From assembly GCF_040448675.1 (NCBI RefSeq), contig NZ_CP159289.1, positions 1,550,001-1,614,000 of the forward strand: a stretch of DNA of 64,000 nt. The letters run 5' to 3'. Numbering within the stretch: position 1 is the stretch's first letter; each line of letters starts with the position of its first letter. This DNA is from Dyadobacter sp. 676 (GTDB taxonomy: Bacteria; Bacteroidota; Bacteroidia; Cytophagales; Spirosomataceae). Positions 19,396 through 27,382 of this stretch are shown in pieces. The notes below the pieces were generated by a model. That model had not been told where the DNA came from and searched no databases. It saw only the letters and a program-made list of their open reading frames with translations. The translations under genes and the position numbers were made by a program.

Positions 19396-20328
19396 TCACC
19401 GTTTTACGGCCCGCCGGGAGGTGACACGGCTGCGCGCCCGACTGATACTCGCATTGATTTCGAAACCCAGAATAATCACAAACGCGAGCAGATAAATCCA
19501 GATCATAAGTGCGATCATCGTGCCTATCGAGCCATAGAGTTTGTTGTAGGAACTGAAACGCGACAAATAGAAGGAAAAACCGTAAGTGGCGGCCAATATC
19601 AGTATGGAGGCGATCACCGAGCCGGCGTTAACGAACGTAAATTGCTTTCCGTGAGAAGGCGCAAAACGGTAAATAATCGAGATCGCAAGCATCAGCGAAC
19701 CGAAGCTGATCAGATACCGCAGGATATTCAGCAATGCGATGAGCCAGTTATCGCGGATAATATGCCATTCGCCGATGATATTCATGACGGCATCGCCAAC
19801 GATCAGCAGCACCACTGAAAGAAACAGCACGGCGATTAAAAGCAACGTCAGCAGCATCGCTATGCCGCGAACGGCCAGGAATCCCCGCGTCTCGTTATCG
19901 TCATACACCATGTCGAACGAGCGCATAAGCGACATCATGCCGTTCGTCGAGGCGATCATCGCGAATATAAAACCCAGCGACAACACGCCGGAACGCGGAC
20001 GGCTCACAATGTCCAGAATCGTCTGATCCGCCGCTTCGAAAGTCCCCCGTGGCATGTTATCCCGCAGCAGTTCGAGAATCTGCTGGTCCAGGTTTTCGAT
20101 CGGAATATAGGGTATGAGCGTAAAAAGGAAGATTATTCCCGGAAATGCAGCCAATGTGAGACTGTAAGCCACCGCCGAAGCCCTTTGGTCGATTTCGTGT
20201 TTCCGGTTGCTGGCAACCAGATTCAGGATAATGTCATACAATGAAACCGTTCCCCGGAACAGCGTCGTTTGCTGCAACCAGAGGATAAGGTGCTTGATAT
20301 GTCGGTTTTTCAACAGTCTTTCAAGCAT
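19396..20328 (-). CDS. YihY/BrkB family inner membrane protein
   Basis: 310 residues with about six membrane helices. Typical family marks are SAVAYSLTLAAFPGIIFLF near residues 49-66, the LRDNMP segment, VLSLGFIFAMIASTNGM, the charged FDMVYDDNETRGF loop, and a last pair of helices ending in VIILGFEINASISR. Once annotated as RNase BN, this family is now regarded as membrane transport or envelope proteins of unknown substrate. The C-terminus is strongly basic (SRARSRVTSRRAVKR). It begins 13 bases after the thioesterase gene, so the two are probably cotranscribed with mltG. Confidence 0.9.
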   Translation of the reverse strand: MLERLLKNRHIKHLILWLQQTTLFRGTVSLYDIILNLVASNRKHEIDQRASAVAYSLTLAAFPGIIFLFTLIPYIPIENLDQQILELLRDNMPRGTFEAADQTILDIVSRPRSGVLSLGFIFAMIASTNGMMSLMRSFDMVYDDNETRGFLAVRGIAMLLTLLLIAVLFLSVVLLIVGDAVMNIIGEWHIIRDNWLIALLNILRYLISFGSLMLAISIIYRFAPSHGKQFTFVNAGSVIASILILAATYGFSFYLSRFSSYNKLYGSIGTMIALMIWIYLLAFVIILGFEINASISRARSRVTSRRAVKR

Positions 20329-20341
20329 ATCCGGCCGCGAG

Positions 20342-20761
20342 TTATGCGTTGGGTTCGAAATAAGGTTTCAGTTTTTCCAGCAGTTTTTCAGGTGCCGGAC
20401 AAAGTTTGCCGGTATCCTTCCGCTGAAAAACCAGTGTGGTGTCACCGGTATTCAGCAAAACACGTTCCTGGTTCCGGATTTCGTAGGTAAACCTGATACG
20501 GACGCCGGGCATTTCCTCAATTTTGACCAGGATATTCAGTTCGTCGTCGTAGCGCGCCGGTTTCAGGTATTTGTAATGACATTCGTAAACCGGCATCATC
20601 ACGCCCGAATCTTCCATCGCCTTGTAATGAAAATCAAGGCTCCGCAATGCCTCTACCCGGCCGATCTCATAATACCGTGCGTAATTGCCATAATACACAT
20701 AACCCATCTGGTCGGTATCCGCATACCGAACCCGAATTCCTTTGACTTCGTGAACAAACAT
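20342..20761 (-). CDS. Hotdog-fold acyl-CoA thioesterase (YbgC/FadM-like)
   Basis: 139 residues. The 4-hydroxybenzoyl-CoA thioesterase motif is clear near the start: VRYADTDQMGYVYYGNYARY, with the catalytic Asp at about 16-18 and the Tyr/Asn that follow. The rest fits a single hotdog domain. YbgC-like enzymes hydrolyse short- or medium-chain acyl-CoAs and interact with lipid-synthesis machinery; the substrate here is unknown. It starts two bases after the mltG stop, which implies translational coupling, and precedes the BrkB gene by 13 bases. Confidence 0.9.
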   Translation of the reverse strand: MFVHEVKGIRVRYADTDQMGYVYYGNYARYYEIGRVEALRSLDFHYKAMEDSGVMMPVYECHYKYLKPARYDDELNILVKIEEMPGVRIRFTYEIRNQERVLLNTGDTTLVFQRKDTGKLCPAPEKLLEKLKPYFEPNA

Positions 20762-20763
20762 CC

Positions 20764-21801
20764 TTACTTCATAATTTTCAACCGGTTCAACTCTGCCTGA
20801 TAGAGACGTGCATTGTTGAGATGGTCGGCGTAATTGGTGGCAAAAGCGTGGTAATTGGAAAGGTCCGCCTTAGCGCACATATAAATATAATCGTGCTTTT
20901 CGTAGTTCAATACCGCATTCAGCGAGTTGAAGTCAGCGACACGGATCGGCCCGGGAGGCAAGCCCGTGTTAGTGTAGGTATTATACGGCGATTTGACCAG
21001 CAGATGCTGGTTAAGAATGCGCTTGATGGCAAAGTCCTGCAATGCGAATTTGATGGTCGGGTCGGCTTGCAGCGGCATATTCGCCCTCAGACGGTTGATA
21101 TACAAGCCGGCTACCCGGGGGCGCTCGTCTACCTTGCGAGCCTGCTCCTCTTCGACGATAGAGGCCAATATCGAAACCTGAACGGGCGTCAGGCCGATTT
21201 CCCTGGCTTTCGCGATCTTCTCGTCGGTCCAGTACTTTTTGTACTCGCTATGCATGCGGTCGAGGAACTTCTCGGTACCGGTAGTCCAATAGATTTCGTA
21301 GGTATTCGGTAGGAACATCGACACGATCGTCAATGTATCCAGGCCATATTTATTACAAACAGCGGGATCGTTCAGTGCCTTCCGGAAATTATCTTCCCCA
21401 AATTCGAAGCGGGAGCCGATGCGTTTGATCAGGTCTTCTTTCAGGCGGATGTTGTTAAATGTGAGTTTAACCGCATCCTGGCTGCCCGACGACAGCTTTT
21501 TAATCACTGCGTAGTTATTACTCTCCGGCTTGATCACATACCGGCCGGGTTTCACTTTCTCGGTGTACTTCAAAAACTTCGCGAGAAACTGAAACGAAAC
21601 ATGATCGTTGATCACATCATGCTTGTTCAGCGAGTCGAGGACGGTTTTGTAAGTGGCACCCTCCGGAATAAGCAACACGAAGCTCGACTTCTTGTCGACC
21701 TGCAAGTTCGGCGTCCGGAAGATCTGCCAGAAATAGAAGGAAAACGTGGTGAAGAGGATCGCGATCGTGACAAACAATCCTATTTTAAAGTTGCGGGACA
21801 T
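20764..21801 (-). CDS. mltG: Endolytic murein transglycosylase
   Basis: Cuts nascent glycan strands in peptidoglycan and so sets chain length. 345 residues with an N-terminal membrane anchor (about 7-26), a LysM-like segment (GATYKTVLDSLNKHDVI), and the YceG catalytic domain containing SILASIVEEEQARKVDER with the catalytic Glu, followed by RVAGLYINRLRANMPLQADP and the NTYTNTGLPPGPI motif. The order mltG, thioesterase, brkB suggests one leftward unit after the Ldh-type gene (47-base gap). Confidence 0.95.
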   Translation of the reverse strand: MSRNFKIGLFVTIAILFTTFSFYFWQIFRTPNLQVDKKSSFVLLIPEGATYKTVLDSLNKHDVINDHVSFQFLAKFLKYTEKVKPGRYVIKPESNNYAVIKKLSSGSQDAVKLTFNNIRLKEDLIKRIGSRFEFGEDNFRKALNDPAVCNKYGLDTLTIVSMFLPNTYEIYWTTGTEKFLDRMHSEYKKYWTDEKIAKAREIGLTPVQVSILASIVEEEQARKVDERPRVAGLYINRLRANMPLQADPTIKFALQDFAIKRILNQHLLVKSPYNTYTNTGLPPGPIRVADFNSLNAVLNYEKHDYIYMCAKADLSNYHAFATNYADHLNNARLYQAELNRLKIMK

Positions 21802-21848
21802 ATGTTTCAGGCTTTCGGCTATCGGCCGTTGGCTTTTGTTTTTCTTTT

Positions 21849-22928
21849 TTACAAATTGATTTCAAATGGTATGCCGAAACGCTTCGCAAGTTCGTCGAGT
21901 GACAAAACTACCGGTTCCAGCAACCTGATGCCTTTCACACTGCGGTCTGCTTCCATCTCTCTTTCGGGGTCGCCGGGAATGAGCACTTTTTCGCCATCCA
22001 CAGCCCGCGCATTACGGAATGCTCCGATCCATTTGTCCATATCCGCCTTGAACTCTTCGGCTGGCCGGAAGCCGTCCACGCGCATAGCGCCCAGGAAATG
22101 CCCGGTTCCGAGGCCCACACTTTGCTGTACGCCCATAAATCCGGCGGTAGCGAATGGCGGCACCCACGGCCCAAAGTTAGCACCGGAAAGCACACCGGAA
22201 AAGATATCGACAATGGCCCCGAGGCCATACCCTTTGTGACTGCCATGCTCGCGGTCGGAACCCAGCGGCAGCAACCCGCCGCCGCTTTTTACGGCATTGG
22301 AATCCGTCGTAGGATTACCGTCGGCGTCCTGCGCCCATCCCAATGGCGCGGGAAGGCCTTTTCTTTGCAATATTTCAAATTTACCATACGCCACGGCCGT
22401 CGATGCGAAGTCTGCCACAAAGGCAGGTTCTGTCAATGCAGGTACCGCAACGGCAATCGGATTCGTACCTAATAATTTATCGAGCGAAAAGGTTGGCGTA
22501 ACGAGCGGCGCCGCGTTGGTCATGGTCCAGCCGATCATGTCCTTTTGCAAAGCCAGCATGGCATGGTAGCCCGCAATACCGAAGTGGTTCGAATTTCTGA
22601 CCGATACCCAGCCCGATCCCACTTTCTCGGCCTTTTCCATCGCGATTTCCATCGCTTTTGGCGCCACCACCAATCCTAATCCGCGATCGCCATCGACAAC
22701 GGCCGTGCTGGGCGTCTCATAGGCAATGGCAACATTCGGCTTCGGGTTCAAACGGCCATGATCGTAAAGCCTCACATATCCCGCCAAACGCGCGATACCA
22801 TGGGAATCCACACCGCGCAGATCCGCACTAACCAAAACTTCGGAAGCCAGCCGTGCCTCTTCCTGTGAACATCCTATCGCCAGAAAAACCTGCTCGGTAA
22901 AATGTTTTAAATAACTGGCCTGGTACAT
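21849..22928 (-). CDS. Malate/L-lactate dehydrogenase family (Ldh/YlbC/YbiC type) oxidoreductase
   Basis: 359 residues of the NAD(P)-dependent family that is unrelated to classical LDH/MDH. Marks are RGVDSHGIARLAGYV near residues 35-50 with the conserved SHG, RNSNHFGIAGYHAM near 109-122, and GTNPIAVAVPA near 155. Members oxidise malate, L-lactate, ureidoglycolate or 2,3-diketogulonate, so substrate cannot be assigned. The ATG at 22928 is preferred; the longest frame uses a TTG at 22937. It is divergent from the DUF502 gene. Confidence 0.88.
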   Translation of the reverse strand: MYQASYLKHFTEQVFLAIGCSQEEARLASEVLVSADLRGVDSHGIARLAGYVRLYDHGRLNPKPNVAIAYETPSTAVVDGDRGLGLVVAPKAMEIAMEKAEKVGSGWVSVRNSNHFGIAGYHAMLALQKDMIGWTMTNAAPLVTPTFSLDKLLGTNPIAVAVPALTEPAFVADFASTAVAYGKFEILQRKGLPAPLGWAQDADGNPTTDSNAVKSGGGLLPLGSDREHGSHKGYGLGAIVDIFSGVLSGANFGPWVPPFATAGFMGVQQSVGLGTGHFLGAMRVDGFRPAEEFKADMDKWIGAFRNARAVDGEKVLIPGDPEREMEADRSVKGIRLLEPVVLSLDELAKRFGIPFEINL

Positions 22929-22993
22929 ATACGTCAAATAATGAACTTCTTGCTAATTTTACCGGTACCGCCAACCAGCGCGCGCTGCGTGCC

Positions 22994-23035
22994 GCAACCA
23001 GCCGTCCGCAACTGGCCGTCCGCAACCAGCTGTCT
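22994..23035. repeat. Three imperfect 14-base tandem repeats
   Basis: Units GCAACCAGCCGTCC (22994-23007), GCAACTGGCCGTCC (23008-23021) and GCAACCAGCTGTCT (23022-23035) differ at one to three positions. They lie in the divergent gap between the Ldh-type gene and the DUF502 gene, directly in front of the latter's ATG at 23053. Confidence 0.8.
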
Positions 23036-23052
23036 GCGCCCGGCGTGCAAAT

Positions 23053-23676
23053 ATGGAAATTAAAAACGCATTCCTCAAACGCATCATCAGCTACTTCATC
23101 CGGGGGCTTGTGCTGGTGGCGCCACTTTACGCGACCGTCCTGATCATCTGGTCGGGTGTCGAATACCTCGATAATATCCTTCCCATCGAAATCCCCATTT
23201 CGAACAAGCAGACGGTGTATTTGCCGGGGCTGGGCGTGCTGATTATCCTTTTCGGCATCATCCTGCTCGGCTTTCTGTTTTCGACGATCGTCCCGCAGTC
23301 GTTTTTCAAATTTACGGAAGGCATCATGCGCCGCATTCCGCTGGTTAGTCTGATCTACTATTCCATCAAAGACCTCATACTGGCATTTGTAGGGGATAAA
23401 AAGAAGTTCAACCAGCCGGTGCTGGTGACAATGTATAAGGAAACCAATATCAAAAAGATAGGCTTCATTACGCAAACCGACCTGAGCCACCTTAAAATCG
23501 CCGACCATGTGGCTGTGTATATGCCGCTTTCCTACTCGCTTTCCGGTGAGCTTTTCATTGTTCCGGCCGAGAACGTAACGCCGGTCGACGCCAGGGCAAC
23601 GGATGTAATGAAAATGCTTGTATCCGGTGGTGTCTCCGTGAAGGTTTCGAAAGAAGAAACGGCGGAAGACGACTAG
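23053..23676 (+). CDS. DUF502 family membrane protein
   Basis: 207 residues with two membrane helices near residues 12-33 (YFIRGLVLVAPLYATVLII) and 58-80 (LPGLGVLIILFGIILLGFLF). The soluble part contains VPLVSLIYYSIKDL and the PLSYSLSGELFIVPAENVTPVD segment typical of DUF502. The family is widespread and its function is unknown. ATG start 17 bases after a short tandem-repeat block. No operon partner: the next gene downstream has its own candidate -7 element. Confidence 0.88.
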   Translation: MEIKNAFLKRIISYFIRGLVLVAPLYATVLIIWSGVEYLDNILPIEIPISNKQTVYLPGLGVLIILFGIILLGFLFSTIVPQSFFKFTEGIMRRIPLVSLIYYSIKDLILAFVGDKKKFNQPVLVTMYKETNIKKIGFITQTDLSHLKIADHVAVYMPLSYSLSGELFIVPAENVTPVDARATDVMKMLVSGGVSVKVSKEETAEDD

Positions 23677-23737
23677 TTTAACCCGTTTTTAATGAGCAAC
23701 AATGCAACAGTCGTGCCCGTTTAAGAGAATGATTCCC

Positions 23738-23745
23738 TATATTTG
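23738..23745 (+). promoter_or_regulatory. Candidate -7 promoter element before the hypothetical gene at 23764
   Basis: TATATTTG is an exact match to the Bacteroidota TAnnTTTG -7 element, 18 bases before the ATG. No good -33 TTTG is visible at the expected spacing. Confidence 0.35.
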
Positions 23746-23763
23746 AACCATTCTTTTAGTACT

Positions 23764-24379
23764 ATGAGACAACTCCTTCCCATTGTCGTTTTGCTGTTCC
23801 TGGGGAATATCAAAGCATGGTCGCAAGACCATTATGACCCTAAAAAAGCCCTTTCCAGTGAAGAACTCTTTCTGAAACAGGGTAGCAGCAGCCGGGTAAT
23901 CGCCACACCGGGACAAAAATATCTGGTACTCGATGCGTCACCTTTCATCGGAGGTTTTCACAGATACCGCTTTTTTCCGGGCGACAATATCAGGTTTCGG
24001 ATGAAAAACGAGACCATACGCTTCAATGAAACGATAGCCTCCGTGGAGGATTCTTCCTTTACCATCGGCGTGTTGAATGAAGCCGTGGGAAGAATGGATT
24101 ACCAAAAGATCCCCCCTGAAAGACATCCGGCTGATGAAAGTTTCGAGAAGAATCCCGTTCGTCTCACAGGCCGCTCCGCTGCTACCGCTGGCGGGGTTGA
24201 TTTTCATCGGGGCCGATTTCTTCAACAAAGGAGTCGATAACAAACGTTACACGACAGACACATCTACGCTCGTCGTCGGCGGGTCTCTGATGGCCGCGGG
24301 TTTTATTTGTTATAAATTCACATTCGCTTCCCTGAAAATCAATTCCAGGAACAAGCTGAAAGTGCTTGAAACCTATTAA
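23764..24379 (+). CDS. Hypothetical exported/membrane protein (frameshifted as sequenced)
   Basis: Starts with a signal peptide (MRQLLPIVVLLFLGNIKAWSQ). The first frame reads to 24240, but after a C6 run at 24111-24116 a better continuation lies in the next frame to 24379: removing one C gives YQKIPLKDIRLMKV and then a membrane segment QAAPLLPLAGLIFIGADFF and a second one LVVGGSLMAAGFICYKF. The restored product has 204 residues. The shifted tail in the first frame is low-quality (arginine rich, no hydrophobic pattern). I do not recognise a family. It resembles small Bacteroidota proteins with a beta-rich N-terminal part and two C-terminal helices. It lies 61 bases ahead of aroA. Confidence 0.6.
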
Positions 24380-24440
24380 TAGTTACAATGTCGTTTACCG
24401 GCGAACAGGCCGCAGTCTTTAAATCTTTGAATATTTAAAA

Positions 24441-25677
24441 GTGAAATCCATTCTCGTTCATCCCCCCCCAACAACCCATACGTGCAGAAATACAGCTTGC
24501 CGCATCCAAAAGCGAATGTAACCGCGCGCTGATCATCAATGCGCTCACCGGCTTTCGGTCGGAGCTTACCAACATTTCCGAAGCACGCGACTCGCAAACC
24601 ATGCTCCGCCTGCTCAATTCCAACGACGCCGTTGCGGACGTGATCGACGCCGGCACAACCATGCGTTTTCTGACAGCCTATTTTGCGGTTACCAACCAGA
24701 AGAAAACCATGACCGGCACGCCCCGCATGTGCGAGCGCCCGATCGGGATATTGGTGGATGCACTGCGCAAGCTCGGGGCGGATATTACCTATGAAAAAGT
24801 GGAAGGTTACCCGCCACTTCGGCTGAATGGTTTCAATTATTCGGGCAATAACGAGCTGACCATGCGTGGCGACGTAAGCAGCCAGTACATTTCGGCATTG
24901 CTGATGATTGCACCGCAGTTACCGGCCGGCTTGAAGATCAAGCTTGAAGGGGAAGTGGGATCGAGACCTTACATTGAAATGACCCTGAACCAGATGGCAC
25001 ATTTCGGCATCGAATACGTGGCCGACTGGCAAAACAATATATTGACCATTCCCCCATTCAAATACCAGCCGAAACCGTACGCGATCGAATCCGACTGGTC
25101 GGGTGCGAGCTACTGGTACAGCATTGTGGCACTGGCCGACGATGCGGAAGTGGAATTGTTGGGGTTGAAGAAAAACTCGCTGCAAGGCGACAGCGCCATT
25201 GTCGAGATTATGCGGCATCTGGGCGTGGAAAGCGTATTTACCGATCGCGGCGTGCTGCTTACCAAAATTCCCGCGAAAGCGTCGTTGGGCTGGGATTTTA
25301 CCAATTGCCCCGATCTCGCACAGACCGTGGCCGTTTGCTGCGCCGTGAAAAAGATCCGGTTGTCGCTAACCGGCATCGAGAGTTTGAAAATCAAGGAAAC
25401 CGACCGCGTCTTCGCATTGCAGCAGGAGCTCGCGAAGCTTGGTGCGGAATTGAAGGAAGTTGAAAAAGACCATTTATACGAAGTAACGATCCTCACCGAT
25501 ATTCCGACCGATCCGGTACCATCCATCCACACCTACGACGACCACCGTATGGCGATGGCGTTCGCACCGGTAGGTATGGTAAGCCCGGTTGTCATCGAAG
25601 AACCCGGCGTGGTCGTGAAATCTTACCCGGGCTACTGGAACGATCTCGCGAAGGTTACCACCTGGGAGGAAGTTTAG
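24441..25677 (+). CDS. aroA: 3-phosphoshikimate 1-carboxyvinyltransferase (EPSP synthase; frameshifted as sequenced)
   Basis: Sixth step of the shikimate pathway. The GTG at 24441 opens KSILVHP and then meets a C8 run (24462-24469); removing one C restores PPQQPIRAEIQLAASKSECNRA and a continuous 411-residue protein. As written, the longest frame starts only at 24601 and would lack the N-terminal Lys and Arg that bind substrate. The remainder is typical: DAGTTMRFLTA, GTPRMCERPIGIL, RGDVSSQYISALLM, ESDWSGASYWYS, LKIKETDRVFALQQEL and TYDDHRMAMAFA. An essential biosynthetic enzyme in a prototroph is unlikely to be truly broken this way. It is close behind the hypothetical gene and 25 bases ahead of the GltB-like gene. 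Confidence 0.93.
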
Positions 25678-25702
25678 AATATTCACCATTTCGGAATTGT
25701 TT

Positions 25703-27298
25703 ATGGAAACTGTCTGGTCGTTTCTGGCATCAGTGCCTGTGTGGCTTTATATCGTCCTCAGCATCGCGCTCATTATTGCACTCAGGGATATTTTACAGAA
25801 GAAGCACACCATTCAGCATAACTTTCCGCTGGTCGGGCATTTCCGGTATATGATCGAGACGATCGGGCCGGAATTGCGCCAGTATATCGTCGCCAACAAC
25901 CGGGAAGAGCTTCCATTCAACCGCAGGCAGCGGTCGTGGATCTACGCTTCTTCCAAAAAAGAGAATAACTACCAGGGCTTCGGCACCGACCAGAATATGC
26001 AGGAGGCCGGTTACGTTCTCATCAAACCTTCCATGCTCCCATACCGGGTCGACTCGACGCACAGCCATCACGTCAAAAACGGCAACGACCCGCATCATTA
26101 CACTATTCCGAGCGCCAAAGTCATCGGCGAATACCACAAGCGCAAGCGCCCCTACCGCCCGCGCTCGGTGGTGAACGTAAGCGCGATGAGCTACGGATCG
26201 TTATCCGCCCGTGCGATTGAGTCATTAAACAAAGGTTCTTTCAAATTCGGGAACTACCACAATACCGGCGAAGGCGGCCTTTCCCCCTACCATAAATATG
26301 GCGCGGATGTGGTTTTCAATATGGGGACTTCCTATTTCGGTGTGCGGGACGAGGATGGGAATTTTGTAATGGAAAAACTGGTAAAACTAATGCGGGACAA
26401 TCCCAGCGTCAGGATGATCGAGCTGAAATTGTCGCAAGGCGCCAAACCGGGCAAGGGCGGTGTACTTCCGGCGAGCAAGATCACCCCTGAAATCGCTGAA
26501 ATCCGCGGGGTACCTCTTGGGAAAGACGTCGTTTCGCCTCCTTATCACAGCGCTTTCTCGAATGTGCGGGAAATGATCGGCTTTATCGAAGCAATGGCAG
26601 CCGAAACCGGTTTGCCCGTAGGTATTAAATCGGCCGTCGGCAAAACGGATATGTGGGAAGAACTGGCCGACCTGATGGTAGAAACCGGCAAAGGGCCCGA
26701 TTTCATCACCATCGATGGCGGCGAGGGAGGTACCGGGGCCGCGCCTCCGTCTTTTGCGGACCATGTTTCGCTTCCGCTGGTATTTGCGTTCAGCACTGTT
26801 TATAAAATATTTCAGGAACGGAATCTCACCGACAAGATTACCTTCATCGCTTCGGGAAAGCTTGGTCTGCCTGCACAGGCCGTCATGGCGTTTGCAATGG
26901 GTGCGGACGTCATCAATGTGGCACGCGAGGCAATGCTTTCCATTGGCTGCATCCAGGCACAAAGCTGCCACACCAACCGCTGCCCTACGGGCATTGCCAC
27001 CAACAACAAATGGCTGGAATCGGGCATCGATCCGGCATTAAAAAGCGAGCGGTTCAACAACTACATGAAGACGCTCGCCAAGGAAATCATCGAAATCACC
27101 CATGCCTCAGGCTATGAGCACCCCTGCCAATTCGGTATGGCGGATGTCGACATTTCAATGGGAGACAATAACCGGACGATTACATTGGCCGATAATTATG
27201 GTTATCTCAAAACCGTAGTACCGTTTCCCGGCGTCAGGGCGTTGCTCGAATGCGATCACCTGGGAGGTCGGGACATACCGGGTGAAAAGGTAGCCTGA
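25703..27298 (+). CDS. Membrane-anchored FMN-binding glutamate synthase-like protein
   Basis: 531 residues. An N-terminal membrane helix (about 3-30) is followed by a GltB-type FMN TIM barrel: YGSLSARAIESLNKGS, HNTGEGGLSPYHKYGAD, LSQGAKPGKGGVLPASK, TIDGGEGGTGAAP, and CIQAQSCHTNRCPTG, which supplies a Cys-x5-Cys-x4-Cys cluster motif for a 3Fe-4S centre. It lacks the glutaminase and GXGXG domains of true GltB, so NADPH-glutamate synthase activity by itself is not expected. The ATG at 25703 is preferred over a TTG at 25697. Stand-alone anchored versions are common in bacteria, physiological substrate unknown. Confidence 0.9.
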   Translation: METVWSFLASVPVWLYIVLSIALIIALRDILQKKHTIQHNFPLVGHFRYMIETIGPELRQYIVANNREELPFNRRQRSWIYASSKKENNYQGFGTDQNMQEAGYVLIKPSMLPYRVDSTHSHHVKNGNDPHHYTIPSAKVIGEYHKRKRPYRPRSVVNVSAMSYGSLSARAIESLNKGSFKFGNYHNTGEGGLSPYHKYGADVVFNMGTSYFGVRDEDGNFVMEKLVKLMRDNPSVRMIELKLSQGAKPGKGGVLPASKITPEIAEIRGVPLGKDVVSPPYHSAFSNVREMIGFIEAMAAETGLPVGIKSAVGKTDMWEELADLMVETGKGPDFITIDGGEGGTGAAPPSFADHVSLPLVFAFSTVYKIFQERNLTDKITFIASGKLGLPAQAVMAFAMGADVINVAREAMLSIGCIQAQSCHTNRCPTGIATNNKWLESGIDPALKSERFNNYMKTLAKEIIEITHASGYEHPCQFGMADVDISMGDNNRTITLADNYGYLKTVVPFPGVRALLECDHLGGRDIPGEKVA

Positions 27299-27382
27299 CC
27301 GCAGGATAACCTCCACACTTTTGTGTTTCAGGAAGTATATGGAAAAAGAAGCGATGAACGTTGCTTTCAAAAAAACGCGTCC

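Noticed and set aside
22994..23035. Tandem repeats considered as a CRISPR remnant
   Set aside because: Units are only 14 bases, directly adjacent with no spacers, and no cas gene is present.
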